A stretch of 33,185 bases of DNA, from contig JAHFDP010000049.1 of assembly GCA_023248955.1 (NCBI GenBank), positions 1 to 33,185 on the forward strand, written 5' to 3'. The stretch comes from Deltaproteobacteria bacterium (GTDB lineage Bacteria > Myxococcota > Myxococcia > Myxococcales > JAHFDP01). The notes under the pieces were generated by a model. That model was given only the letters and a program-made list of their open reading frames with translations, did not search any database and was not told where the DNA came from. Both the position numbers and the translations under genes were made by a program. This document shows positions 15,931 to 25,274 of this stretch, one piece after another; position 1 is the stretch's first letter, and each line of letters opens with the position of its first letter.

Positions 15931-16088
15931 CAGGCAAGGCTTCCAGGCGCATTTAGCAAGTGCGCGTTCAGCGTGCTTTCCAACTCCGCAGGGCTCGCAG
16001 CGATCGCCACACCCGCCGCTTCCAGCGCGGCAAATTTCCCCGCGGCCGTTCCTTTACCGCCCGAAATAATCGCCCCCGCAACGATGCC
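15930..16088 (-). pseudogene. sucD: 3' fragment of succinate-CoA ligase alpha subunit gene
   Basis: The frame reads VAGAIISGGKGTAAGKFAAL then EAAGVAIAASPAELESTL to a stop at 15930-15932, very close to the C-terminal end of SucD (GHAGAIIxGGKGTAxxKxAALEAAGV...SPAEL). The ORF extends upstream to an ATG at 16283, but those 65 residues do not match SucD: neither the CoA-binding domain nor the active-site histidine region is present. The catalytic His of GHAGA is itself replaced (IVAGA). A disrupted gene copy. Confidence 0.6.
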
Positions 16089-16091
16089 CAA

Positions 16092-16324
16092 CGCGGCACA
16101 CCTCCGTCGCCTTGTGATCAGCGGCACCGCAAACAAAGCCGCGTCGAGGTCGGTCACCACGAAGGGGTCGCTCTTGTCGGTGCGCGATCCGTCCACCAGC
16201 ACCGGACGAAGCTGGGATCGACGATGCTCGCATCGCGGCCGACTGTTCCGGAATCTGCAGATCAAGCGGCGCCCGATGAACACTCTGAAATAGCAGTGCG
16301 TGTGGGCCGTAGTACGAGTCGACT
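16092..16324. other. unassigned stretch upstream of the export operon
   Basis: An open minus-strand frame (VLVDGSRTDKSDPFVVTDL and AALFAVPL) runs into the sucD fragment, but I recognise no family and coding is doubtful. The promoter of the rightward export operon should lie in the last 100 bp; no clear -35/-10 pair is visible. Confidence 0.3.
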
Positions 16325-17041
16325 ATGGTCGATCGCTCCATGCGCCAAGCACTGCTCACGGCACTCGATGCTATCGCGCGACCCGAAGGCGTGATGGCGC
16401 GCGCGGTGACCAATCGCAAGTGGGGAATCGCACTGGCCCTCGTCGCCGCGGCCACGATGTTTGGCGCGGCGGCCATGTCGGCTCGACTCGATGCGCGGCC
16501 GGCCGCACTAACCGCGCTCGAGCAAGAAGGAAAACTTCACGACGCCACCGATCGCGACATTGCCGAGGCCACACAAAAAGAGCAGCGCCTGACCACAGCC
16601 AAGCTCCTTGGCGTCGCGCTCGTTCAGCCCTGGATCAGCGCTGCGCTTTTGACGCTCGGCATCGCGCTGGGCGCGTGGCTCGTCGCGGCGCGACTTTCGT
16701 GGGGCGCAGCCTGGGTGATCGCTTGTCATGCATTGTTGCCACAAGCGATCAAGAATGTAATCGCAGGCGCCGCGGCGCTTTCACGGTCGTCCTTGTCGCT
16801 TTCTGCTGCGCGCGATCTCGTCGCAGCCAGTGCCGCCCCACTCTTTCACGGACCCTTCGCGCACCTCGCGGCCCAACTTGATCTTTTCGCAATCTGGTCG
16901 GCGCTGCTGGTGGCCTTCGGTGTGGCCGCGGTGGCCAGAACACCGCGACCGCGTTGCATCGCAATCGCGCTGGCCGGTCTCGGTTGTTGGGCGGCATTGC
17001 TGTTTTCCATCTCGAACGGCGGGAGTCACCACGGTGCATAA
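16325..17041 (+). CDS. Yip1-like multi-pass inner membrane protein
   Basis: 238 aa from ATG at 16325. The N-terminus (RQALLTALDAIARPEGVMARAV) is cytoplasmic-looking. Five hydrophobic segments follow: about 33-52 (WGIALALVAAATMFGAAAMS), 93-115, 118-140, 185-206 and 212-230. Between the first two lies an exposed helical loop (LDARPAALTALEQEGK). Topology and the HALLPQAIKNVIAG block resemble Yip1-family proteins. It overlaps the TolC gene by eight bases and heads the six-gene export operon, so I infer a role in that system, for example assembly or substrate access. Exact function unknown. Confidence 0.65.
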   Translation: MVDRSMRQALLTALDAIARPEGVMARAVTNRKWGIALALVAAATMFGAAAMSARLDARPAALTALEQEGKLHDATDRDIAEATQKEQRLTTAKLLGVALVQPWISAALLTLGIALGAWLVAARLSWGAAWVIACHALLPQAIKNVIAGAAALSRSSLSLSAARDLVAASAAPLFHGPFAHLAAQLDLFAIWSALLVAFGVAAVARTPRPRCIAIALAGLGCWAALLFSISNGGSHHGA

Positions 17042-18419
17042 CGTGTATTGCATACGAATACTTTCGATCGCGTTTGTCATCACCGCTTCCGCGCGTGCGG
17101 AGCCGTTGACGCCCGAAGCCGCCGTCGTCCAAGCGCTGCGGGCACCCCAAGCTACCGTCTCGCGACTCGCGGCGCGCATTCCGGAATCCGACGTGGTGCT
17201 GGCGCGATCGGCCATTCTGCCGCGACTCGATCTCAACGCGTCCGCCGCGCGCAACTTTATCGGCGACCGCACCGTCAATTTGGCCTCGCCCGTCCTCACC
17301 AAGGACGCTAGCGGCAACGACACGTTGTCGTTCTCGCAGCAGCAACGCGAAGTGACCGGCCAATCCACACCGGAGTGGGCCCTCGGCGCGACGGCGACTC
17401 AACTCGTCTACGACGGCGGAAAATGGAACGCCAATCTCGAAGCCGTGCGCGCCGCGCTGCAATCGGCGGGCGCTCTGCGCGATGAGGCGCTGCTGGATGT
17501 GGCGCTCACCACTTGGACGCGGTTCTTCGAGACGGTGCGCGCCGAACAGTCGCTGGCCACGCTCGACGCCGCCATCACCCGGGACACCGCGCAGGTCGAC
17601 GCCGCCGACAAATTGTTCGAGGCCGGTCGCGTGTCCAAGAGCGACGCACTGATCGCGCGCGCCAACCTCTCGCAAGATCGCCTGGTGCGAATCGCGGAGG
17701 CACGCGCGCTGGCGCAATCGAGAACCGATCTCGTCGCCGCACTTGGTGGCACGGTGGACGCCACTTGGCTCGCGCCTGGCGATCTGCTGGTCGACGTTGC
17801 CGCCGCGCCAACGCTTCCGGAAAATCTCGCACAGGCCAAATTGACACGACCACTGCTGCGTCAGCTCGCGCACAACGTCGCCGCCGCGGAAGCCAATGCA
17901 CGCGCGGCGCAGGGTGCCTGGTCTCCGACCGTTTCACTCTTCGCGAACTATAGCCGCCAAGGTCCGGTCCTCGGCGACGTGCTTGGAAATCCCGCTCGCC
18001 AATATTCCGCGAGCGCGGGCGTGCAGGGAACGTTCAATGCATTCAGTGGATTCGCGACGCAGGCCTCGGTCGAAAAGGCGCGCCTCCAAATGGAGCAGGC
18101 GCACATGCAAGTCGCCGTCGCCGAGACCACCATCGCCAACGAAGTTTCGCGTGCGCACGAATCGTTGGCGAGCGCCCGCGCCGCGCTGACCGCCGCCGCG
18201 GAGGGTGAACGCACCGCCACCGACGCCGCGGATTTCGCGCAGCAGCGTTACGCCGTAGGCCAAGGAAGCCTGCTCGAAGTTCGCGATGCCGCGCTTAAAG
18301 TCACGCAGGCCAGGTTGGCGCGCCTCTCCGCCGGTGTCGATGCGCGTGAAGCGCTCGGCGCGTTGCGCCGCGCCGTTGGAATCTCGCCGACCGGAACAGC
18401 ACTCGAGGAGACCAAGTGA
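17034..18419 (+). CDS. TolC-family outer membrane efflux protein
   Basis: 461 aa from GTG at 17034, chosen because GGGAG at 17021-17025 lies eight bases upstream and the start gives a signal peptide (MHNVYCIRILSIAFVITASARA); the longer open frame is a shadow of the upstream gene. Two TolC repeats are visible: LDLNASAARNF..WALGATATQLVYDGGKWNANL and TVSLFANYSRQG..YSASAGVQGTFNAFSGFATQASVEKARLQ, each followed by a long helical hairpin (FEAGRVSKSDALIARANLSQ; YAVGQGSLLEVRDAALKVTQ). It forms the outer-membrane and periplasmic duct of a tripartite pump. Stop overlaps the MacA start (GTGA). Confidence 0.93.
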   Translation: MHNVYCIRILSIAFVITASARAEPLTPEAAVVQALRAPQATVSRLAARIPESDVVLARSAILPRLDLNASAARNFIGDRTVNLASPVLTKDASGNDTLSFSQQQREVTGQSTPEWALGATATQLVYDGGKWNANLEAVRAALQSAGALRDEALLDVALTTWTRFFETVRAEQSLATLDAAITRDTAQVDAADKLFEAGRVSKSDALIARANLSQDRLVRIAEARALAQSRTDLVAALGGTVDATWLAPGDLLVDVAAAPTLPENLAQAKLTRPLLRQLAHNVAAAEANARAAQGAWSPTVSLFANYSRQGPVLGDVLGNPARQYSASAGVQGTFNAFSGFATQASVEKARLQMEQAHMQVAVAETTIANEVSRAHESLASARAALTAAAEGERTATDAADFAQQRYAVGQGSLLEVRDAALKVTQARLARLSAGVDAREALGALRRAVGISPTGTALEETK

Positions 18420-19635
18420 TTCGCCGAATCGTCGTCGCCGTGATCATTCTCGGCGGGATTAGCGCTGTTACATTGAAAAGCTTACATCCAAAACCCAAGG
18501 AGCCGGTGGAGATTTCGCTCGCCGAAGCCAAGAAAGAGCGTGTGGTGCGAACCGTTTCCGGCGCCGGACATCTGCAAACGGCGACGCTGGTGAAGGTCTC
18601 CTCCAACATCACCGGCGAGCTGCTTTCGCTCACCGTCAAAGAGGGCGATTTCGTCCACCGCGGACAGGTCCTCGGACAAATCGATCGCCGCCGCTACGAC
18701 GCGCTCTATCGATCGCATCTGGCGTCGATTCGAGCTGCGGAAGGCGACGTGCGCGTGCAACAGTCGCAAGAAGCGCGCATGCAGGCCGAGCTTGGTCGGC
18801 TGCGCAAACTGCGCGCGCAGAATCTCGCCGCCGACGCCGACGTGCAGACCGCGGAGACGAACCTGGCCACGAATGCCGCGCAGATCGCCACTGCGCGCGA
18901 ACGGGCGCAGCAGGCCAGCGCCATCGCGGAAAGTGCTCGCACCGATCTCGCGCAAACCACGCTGGTCTCGCCCATCGACGGCACGGTGCTGGAGCTGAGC
19001 CATCGCGTCGGCGAACGCGTGCGCGGCAGCGATTTTCAAGAGGACGTGGTGATGTTGCTTGGCAGCCTCACCGCCATGGAAGTCAAAGCGGAGGTCGGCG
19101 AGCACGAGGTGGTGCACATCAAAGAGGGCCAGCGCTCGACGGTGGAGATCGACGCCATTCCCGATCGCGAAATGCACGGTGTGGTGGTGGAGGTTGGCAA
19201 AAACGCCATCGTGAAAAATCCTGGCACCGATGCCGAGGTGACCACGTTTCCAGTACGCGTTTCGCTGACCGATGCGCCGCCCGAAGCGCTGCCAGGCATG
19301 AGCGCGCAGGTCTCCGTGGAGACCGAATCGCACGACGGCGCCATCACCGTTCCGGTGCAGTCGGTGACGGTGCGCGAAGCGACGCCCAAAAAACAGGAGA
19401 CGGGAACGTTGCCCGCTTCGACGTCCAAGGGAAAACTCATCAAGGTTGTGTTCGTGGCCAAGGACGGTAAGGCGGTACAGCGCGCGGTGCGGCTGGGCAT
19501 CGCGGGCCGCAGCGCGGTCGAAATTCTCGAGGGACTCTCCGCGGGCGAGCAGGTGGTCGAAGGCCCTTACCGCGTGCTGGCGCGCGAGCTCAAAGACGGC
19601 GACGCGGTGACGCAGAAAAAGGAAGTAGGCGGCTG

Positions 19636-19636
<1 letters not shown>
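18416..19636 (+). CDS. MacA-like periplasmic adaptor (HlyD/RND-type membrane fusion protein)
   Basis: 406 aa from GTG at 18416 with GAGGAG five bases upstream. One N-terminal membrane anchor ([16 protein letters not shown]) is followed by a split lipoyl domain ([19 protein letters not shown] and [14 protein letters not shown]), a long helical hairpin between ([40 protein letters not shown]), then beta-barrel and membrane-proximal domains ([56 protein letters not shown]). It bridges the ATPase/permease in the inner membrane to TolC. Overlaps the ATPase start by one base (TGATG). Confidence 0.94.
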
Positions 19637-20449
<813 letters not shown>

Positions 20450-20460
<11 letters not shown>

Positions 20461-21688
20461 ACTCCGCCGCGCATTCGTCGAGCTCTCCGAATCGTCGCGT
20501 CAAGCATTCGGCGCTTTGCGCACGCATCGACTGCGCACCGTGCTCACCGCGCTCGGCATCGCCGTCGGCGTGGCCACGGTCATCGCCATCGCCGCTGTGA
20601 TTAGCGGCCTCAACAGTTCGTTCACGCAACAAGTGGAAGCACTCGGTCCACATTCGCTCTTCATCTCACCACGTCCGATGATCTCCCGCGGCGACTGGTG
20701 GAACTACCGCAACCGTCCGGCCGTCGGCTGGGGGGAACTGCGCGCGCTGCGAGAAAATGCCACGCACCTCGCACTGGTCGTCCCGAGTGCGCGCACACAC
20801 GGTTCCGTTCGTCGCGGCGACGAACATGTCGACGACGTAGAAATCATCGGCACCGAGTCCGAGTACGCCACCGCCAGCAATCTGCGCATCCAGCAAGGCC
20901 GCTTCCTCACCGACGTGGACACCGCCGCCAGCCGTAACGTGGTTGTGCTGGGCGCGGATCTCGGTGAGATGCTTTTCCCGAGCGGCGACGCCCTCGGCAA
21001 CCGCGTGAAGATCGGCGCGCAGCACTACGAAATCATCGGACTGCTCGAGCGGCGCGGCGCCATCATGGGCAAATCGCTCGACGCCATCGCGCTGATGCCG
21101 GCACTCACTTTTGCGCGCGGCTTCGGACTGCACCGCGGACTCACCATCGCCGCGGTCGCCAAACAAGACGAGGTCAACGAAGCCGAAGACGAGATCATCG
21201 GCATTCTGCGCCGCTACCGAAAATTGCCGCCCGAGGTGGCGGACAACTTCGCGGTGAACCGCCAAGAAGCGCTGCTCTCGTTTTACAAAGAGATGACTGG
21301 CGGACTTTACGCCGTGGCATTTGGCGTAGGCCTCATTTCGCTCGTCGTCGGAGGCATCGGCATCATGAACATCCTGCTGGTCTCGGTGAAGGAACGCACG
21401 CGCGAGATCGGCGTACGGCGCGCACTCGGCGCAAGGCGGCGAACGATCCTCGGGCAATTTCTCCTCGAAGCGCTAGCGCTCTCGTCGCTCGGCGGATTCT
21501 TTGGCACCGCGCTCGGGCTCTTCGCCGCGCAAGTCGCCTCCTGGCTCACCCCGCTCGCCGCGCGCGCGGCGCCGAGTGTGGTGCTGCTCGGGGTACTCTT
21601 CTCCGCCAGCGTGGGCGTGATCTTCGGCGCCTGGCCCGCTTGGAATGCGGCGCGGCTTCTTCCCGTCGAAGCATTGCGTTACGAATGA
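20450..21688 (+). CDS. MacB-type ABC transporter permease 1 (FtsX-like)
   Basis: 412 aa from ATG at 20450, overlapping the ATPase stop. MacB topology: first helix at about 25-48 ([27 protein letters not shown]), a large periplasmic MacB_PCD domain (residues 50-280, with [14 protein letters not shown] and [19 protein letters not shown]), then three C-terminal helices with the FtsX core: [40 protein letters not shown] and [17 protein letters not shown]. It ends with the usual [12 protein letters not shown]. It is one half of the transporter, presumably paired with permease 2. Mechanotransmission, not membrane transport, is the known mode of this family. Confidence 0.95.
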
Positions 21689-22938
21689 TCTCGAAAGTAA
21701 TACGTATGACGAACGCACGACAATCGATCGACGATGTCATACTCGCATTGAAAAGCCTCGCGGCGCACAAACTGCGTAGCGTGCTGGCACTACTCGGCAT
21801 CGTAATCGGCGTGGCCTCGGTCTCTAGCATGATGGCGCTGACCAGCGGTCTCACGCACAGCATCGAAAAAGGAATGGCCGGTCTCGGCGCCAACGTTTTT
21901 CAGATGCAAAAGCAACCGGTCGGATTTCACTTCGGCCGCAACGCCAAATACGAATCGCGCAAAAAAATCACTATGGCCGACGTCAACGCGGTTCGCGCGG
22001 GCACGCCCCACGCGCGCCAGGTGGGCGGTGAAACGTGGGACGGCGGGCAGAAAGTCGTCGGTCCCGATCGCACCATTCCCAACGCCTTTATCGCCGGCGG
22101 CACCGCCGAATTCTTCGATAACAACAACCTGCCGATCGCCACTGGCCGCCCCTGGAATACCGGCGAAGCCGCGGATGGATCGCCAGTCACCATCCTTGGT
22201 TCGGACATCGCCGAATCGCTCTTTCCCGATGGCGACGTGCTCGGAAAACACGTTCGCGTGGCTGGCGCGGTCGTCGAAGTGATCGGGGTCCTCGCCAAAC
22301 AACACAGTGCGGTGGGCGACGACTCCGGAGAGCTGGTGTCGATCCCTTTCCCGCTCTTCGCGCGGCAACTCGGCGTCCACCGCAGCATCAACATCACCGT
22401 CATGGCCGAATCACCAGCGCTGATGGCGCGCGCCCAAGACGAGGCCACCGTGGCCTTGCGCAAAAGTCGCGGCGTCGCAGCCGGCGACGACAACGATTTT
22501 GATATCTATTCAAACGAATCGCTTCAAAAGACTTTCGACGACTTCGCCGGTATGGTCGCGGCCGCGGCGATCGCGCTCTGCGCCATGGCGCTGGTGGTGG
22601 GCGGCATCGGTGTGATGAACGTGATGCTGGTCGCCGTCACCGAGCGCACGCGCGAAATCGGGTTGCGCAAAGCGCTAGGCGCGCGCCGGCGCCGCATCCT
22701 CACGCAGTTCGTTCTCGAGGCCACGGCGCTCTCAGCCACCGGCGGATTGGCAGGCCTCGCGCTCGGATGGATCGTGGCGTTGGTGGTGCGCACACTCACC
22801 GAACTTCCTGCCGCCGTTCCTGCTTGGGCTGCCGCGGCGTCGCTTGGCAGCGCCTGCGCCATCGGACTGATCTTCGGCATCTACCCCGCCGCACGCGCCG
22901 CCGCCCTCGATCCGGCGGTGGCGCTGCGGCAAGAATAG
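21685..22938 (+). CDS. MacB-type ABC transporter permease 2 (FtsX-like)
   Basis: 417 aa from ATG at 21685, which overlaps the previous stop as ATGA; an ATG at 21706 is the alternative. Same architecture as permease 1: helix 1 [24 protein letters not shown], a periplasmic domain with [15 protein letters not shown] and [21 protein letters not shown], then [35 protein letters not shown] and [18 protein letters not shown], ending [15 protein letters not shown]. Two different permeases with one ATPase suggest a heterodimer. The substrate is unknown; family members export peptides, lipoproteins, antibiotics or siderophores. A REP-like palindrome follows the stop. Confidence 0.95.
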   Translation: MISKVIRMTNARQSIDDVILALKSLAAHKLRSVLALLGIVIGVASVSSMMALTSGLTHSIEKGMAGLGANVFQMQKQPVGFHFGRNAKYESRKKITMADVNAVRAGTPHARQVGGETWDGGQKVVGPDRTIPNAFIAGGTAEFFDNNNLPIATGRPWNTGEAADGSPVTILGSDIAESLFPDGDVLGKHVRVAGAVVEVIGVLAKQHSAVGDDSGELVSIPFPLFARQLGVHRSINITVMAESPALMARAQDEATVALRKSRGVAAGDDNDFDIYSNESLQKTFDDFAGMVAAAAIALCAMALVVGGIGVMNVMLVAVTERTREIGLRKALGARRRRILTQFVLEATALSATGGLAGLALGWIVALVVRTLTELPAAVPAWAAAASLGSACAIGLIFGIYPAARAAALDPAVALRQE

Positions 22939-22944
22939 CTCCCA

Positions 22945-22980
22945 CCCCCACCCTGACCCTCCCCCTTCAAGCGGGAGGGA
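22945..22980 (+). repeat. REP-like palindrome, copy C, after the export operon
   Basis: CCCCCACCCTGA leads into CCCTCCCCC (22957-22965) and, after a short loop, GGGAGGG (22973-22979). Same family and orientation as copy B. It fills the 46-bp gap between the convergent export operon and the DUF4242 gene and may protect or end both mRNAs; there is no T-run. Confidence 0.75.
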
Positions 22981-22984
22981 ACAT

Positions 22985-23236
22985 CTACGCCAGTGTCGAC
23001 GCGATCTCGTGCACGTCGCCTTTGCCGAGACGCATGCCCTTTGCCTCGTGCGATCGACACACCGCATCGGCGTTTGGCGCGTCCGTAATGCAGTAACCCT
23101 GTCCGTCCTTGGTAAAGATCGCGTCGATGTTCTTGACACCGTTGTTGTCGGGACGTCCGACCGCCGACTTCAATTGCTGCAACTGATCCTGGGGGATCTT
23201 CGGCATCTGAGCATGGAAATCGATGTAACGCGGCAT
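22985..23236 (-). CDS. DUF4242 family small protein
   Basis: 83 aa from ATG at 23236 with GAGGAG closely upstream. It starts MPRYIDFHAQMP and has GQGYCITDAPNADAVCRSHEAKGM, matching the C-x-x-x-A-P-x-A-x-A-V-x-x-x-H pattern of DUF4242, a ferredoxin-like fold that includes a nickel-binding Streptomyces protein. The Cys and His residues (YC, CRSH) could bind metal. Cytoplasmic, no signal peptide. Its role is unknown; convergent with the export operon. Confidence 0.75.
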   Translation of the reverse strand: MPRYIDFHAQMPKIPQDQLQQLKSAVGRPDNNGVKNIDAIFTKDGQGYCITDAPNADAVCRSHEAKGMRLGKGDVHEIASTLA

Positions 23237-23311
23237 GTTCGCTCCTCGAGGTTATTTCGACCAATTGGCCGATGAACCGAGAAGCTAAGAAGGCACGCCC
23301 GCAGAAGGAAG

Positions 23312-23345
23312 CCTCACGGATGGCGGTTTCCAGCCACCCGTGAGG
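23312..23345 (-). terminator. stem-loop after the cysteine-rich lipoprotein operon
   Basis: CCTCACGGATGGC (23312-23324) pairs with GCCACCCGTGAGG (23333-23345), 13 positions with one mismatch and an 8-nt loop. It lies 11 bases beyond the stop at 23356 in the direction of transcription. The sequence after it on that strand is only moderately T-rich (CTTCCTTCT), so it may be a weak intrinsic terminator or an mRNA-stabilising hairpin. Confidence 0.45.
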
Positions 23346-23355
23346 TCCGTTTTCC

Positions 23356-25263
23356 CTAGTTGCAGGTGCCCGACGCCAGGATGCAGTGCGCTTGGTGCGC
23401 GCCGCTGGTGCAGCACTGCTCACCCGTCGCGCAACCGGCCGTGTCGGAGCAGCTCAAGTAGCAGTGCCCGTTGTTCGCGCCAACGTTGGTGTCGCAATAG
23501 TGCGTGCCCACCGTACCGCTCGGATTGCACACGGTCGCTTCGTTGGCGAGATTGCAAGCTGCCACGCACGTTCCGCTCGCGGTATCGCAAACGTTGCCGG
23601 TGCCACAGGAAGCGTCCGTCGTGCACTTGGGAATGCAGTGCGCGCTGGCATCGCAGATTTCCGTGGAGCTACACGGGTTGGAGTTGGAGCAAGCGGGCTT
23701 GCAGTGTCCCGTGCTGAAATTGCAGACGTTGCTGCCGCAAACCGTGGCCTCGTTGCTCACGATCGTCGTCTTGCCTCCGGCCGCCGCGACCGTTGCTTTC
23801 CAGCAACGCGAGACGCAAACGCCGCCCTCGCAAACCGCCGAAGCGCCGCAAGCGTCGTCGCTCACGCACTTGACCTGGCACGCACCGGCCGAGCTGCAAG
23901 ACCGCGGGAACTTCGTCGCGTCCGCCGAACCGCAGTCCGTCGCCAAAGTCGTTCCGGTCTTCCCCGTGCACGACGGGAAGCAGAGTCCGTTGGCCTGCTC
24001 GCAGGAAGGCTTGCAGAAGCCCTTCTGAGTGTCACAAACACCGCCGCCACAATCGGCGTCCTTGCTACACGCATCCCAACGCGAACAGGTACCCGCGGCC
24101 GAGCAGGTTTGCCCCTTGCCGCAATTGGTCGTGGTCGTCGCGGTGCAGCGGACGGTCTGCGGAGCACAATCCGCATCCGCGTCGCATTCGCGTCCCAAGC
24201 AGACCCCCTGCGTCGCGGTGAAACTCTGACACGAGTAGCCGGCCACCTTGCATGCGGTCTGGTCGCCAACCGCGCAGGTGGGCAGGCAGTTGCTGAGCGT
24301 GGGATCGTCGCCCGCCCCATCACATGCCGCGGACGAACAAGCCGCGGGCCAACAAACGTCGTTTGCAAAAGCTGGATTATTCGTGTCGTCGGGCGTCACG
24401 AACCGCATGCAAACGCCGCTCGCCTTAGCGCCGTTCTTGTCCGAGGCCAGGAAGGTCTCGCAGAAGAGATCCGCCTTGCAGGGGTGCGTGGGATCGCAGG
24501 CTTGCGCCTCGTCCGCGCAGTCGGCTTCCTTCTTGCCAGCGAAGAGACACTCGTCCTGCCAGATACATCCGGGGCCTTTTGCGCCCTGGCCGAGGAAGAG
24601 CGCGGGCTCGCAGGACCAGCCGTTTTCCTGACGGCACTCCGCAGAGGTCTTGCAGGCCTCGACGCAGATGCAGTTGGCGCCGGTGCCCAGCGGGATGAAG
24701 CCTGGCGAACACGACGCGTTTCCGCACGACTTCAGACAGGCACCACCGGGGACCGAGTTCTTGGCTTCCGTCCGGCACAGCGCCTTGGAGTCTTTGCACT
24801 TCGTTGCCGCACCGTCGCATGCGCCACCCTCTTCACCCGGCTTGGGCGTAACGTTGGCAACGCAAGAAGCAGTGGCGGAATCGCAGCGTTCATCGATGGC
24901 ACACTTGCTCGAGGAAGCCATCTTGACGGCGCAAGCGTCCGCGCAAGTTCCCGTGTTTGGATCGCAAACTTGGCCGGTCGTGCACGGCGAGTTCCCGGTC
25001 GCGGCCGTCGGTTGCCCGTTTACGCATTTGGAGACGCACGTGCCGTTATCGCAGATTTTCGTCACGTCATTGGTGCAGGCCGCGTCGCAAGTCTTGGTTT
25101 CACATTTTCCGTTCGTCTTGTTGCAGGTCTCACCGGACTGGCACGTAACGGCCGCACAGAGGTTGGTGACCCCACCGTCCGTCGGCGTGCCGCCGTCTCT
25201 CGTGCTCGAGGGACAGCCAAAGAGAAGTACCGACAAAGCCAAGCTACAAAGTGCGCGATTCAT
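23356..25263 (-). CDS. cysteine-rich lipoprotein (86 Cys in 635 aa)
   Basis: 635 aa from ATG at 25263; the Shine-Dalgarno AAAGGA overlaps the stop of the preceding gene. The signal peptide ends in a lipobox (LSVLLFGC), so a lipid-anchored surface or periplasmic protein is expected. After a Gly/Thr/Asp linker the whole chain is built of short modules with Cys spaced every 3-7 residues: CNKTNGKC, CDPNTGTC, CDADADC, CSKDADCGGGVCDTQKGFC, CTTDASCGTGNVCDTASGTC. All 86 cysteines I counted probably form disulfides. No enzyme domain is recognised. Last gene of a four-gene operon with a sister protein, a metalloprotease and a barrel. Such proteins are frequent in Myxococcota but functionally uncharacterised; adhesion or matrix roles are guesses. 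Confidence 0.85.
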   Translation of the reverse strand: MNRALCSLALSVLLFGCPSSTRDGGTPTDGGVTNLCAAVTCQSGETCNKTNGKCETKTCDAACTNDVTKICDNGTCVSKCVNGQPTAATGNSPCTTGQVCDPNTGTCADACAVKMASSSKCAIDERCDSATASCVANVTPKPGEEGGACDGAATKCKDSKALCRTEAKNSVPGGACLKSCGNASCSPGFIPLGTGANCICVEACKTSAECRQENGWSCEPALFLGQGAKGPGCIWQDECLFAGKKEADCADEAQACDPTHPCKADLFCETFLASDKNGAKASGVCMRFVTPDDTNNPAFANDVCWPAACSSAACDGAGDDPTLSNCLPTCAVGDQTACKVAGYSCQSFTATQGVCLGRECDADADCAPQTVRCTATTTTNCGKGQTCSAAGTCSRWDACSKDADCGGGVCDTQKGFCKPSCEQANGLCFPSCTGKTGTTLATDCGSADATKFPRSCSSAGACQVKCVSDDACGASAVCEGGVCVSRCWKATVAAAGGKTTIVSNEATVCGSNVCNFSTGHCKPACSNSNPCSSTEICDASAHCIPKCTTDASCGTGNVCDTASGTCVAACNLANEATVCNPSGTVGTHYCDTNVGANNGHCYLSCSDTAGCATGEQCCTSGAHQAHCILASGTCN

Positions 25264-25274
25264 AAGTTTGTCCT

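Noticed and set aside
16300-16881. 193-codon Arg-rich frame at the start of the export operon
   Set aside because: Shadow of the membrane protein, whose frame has five clear hydrophobic segments.
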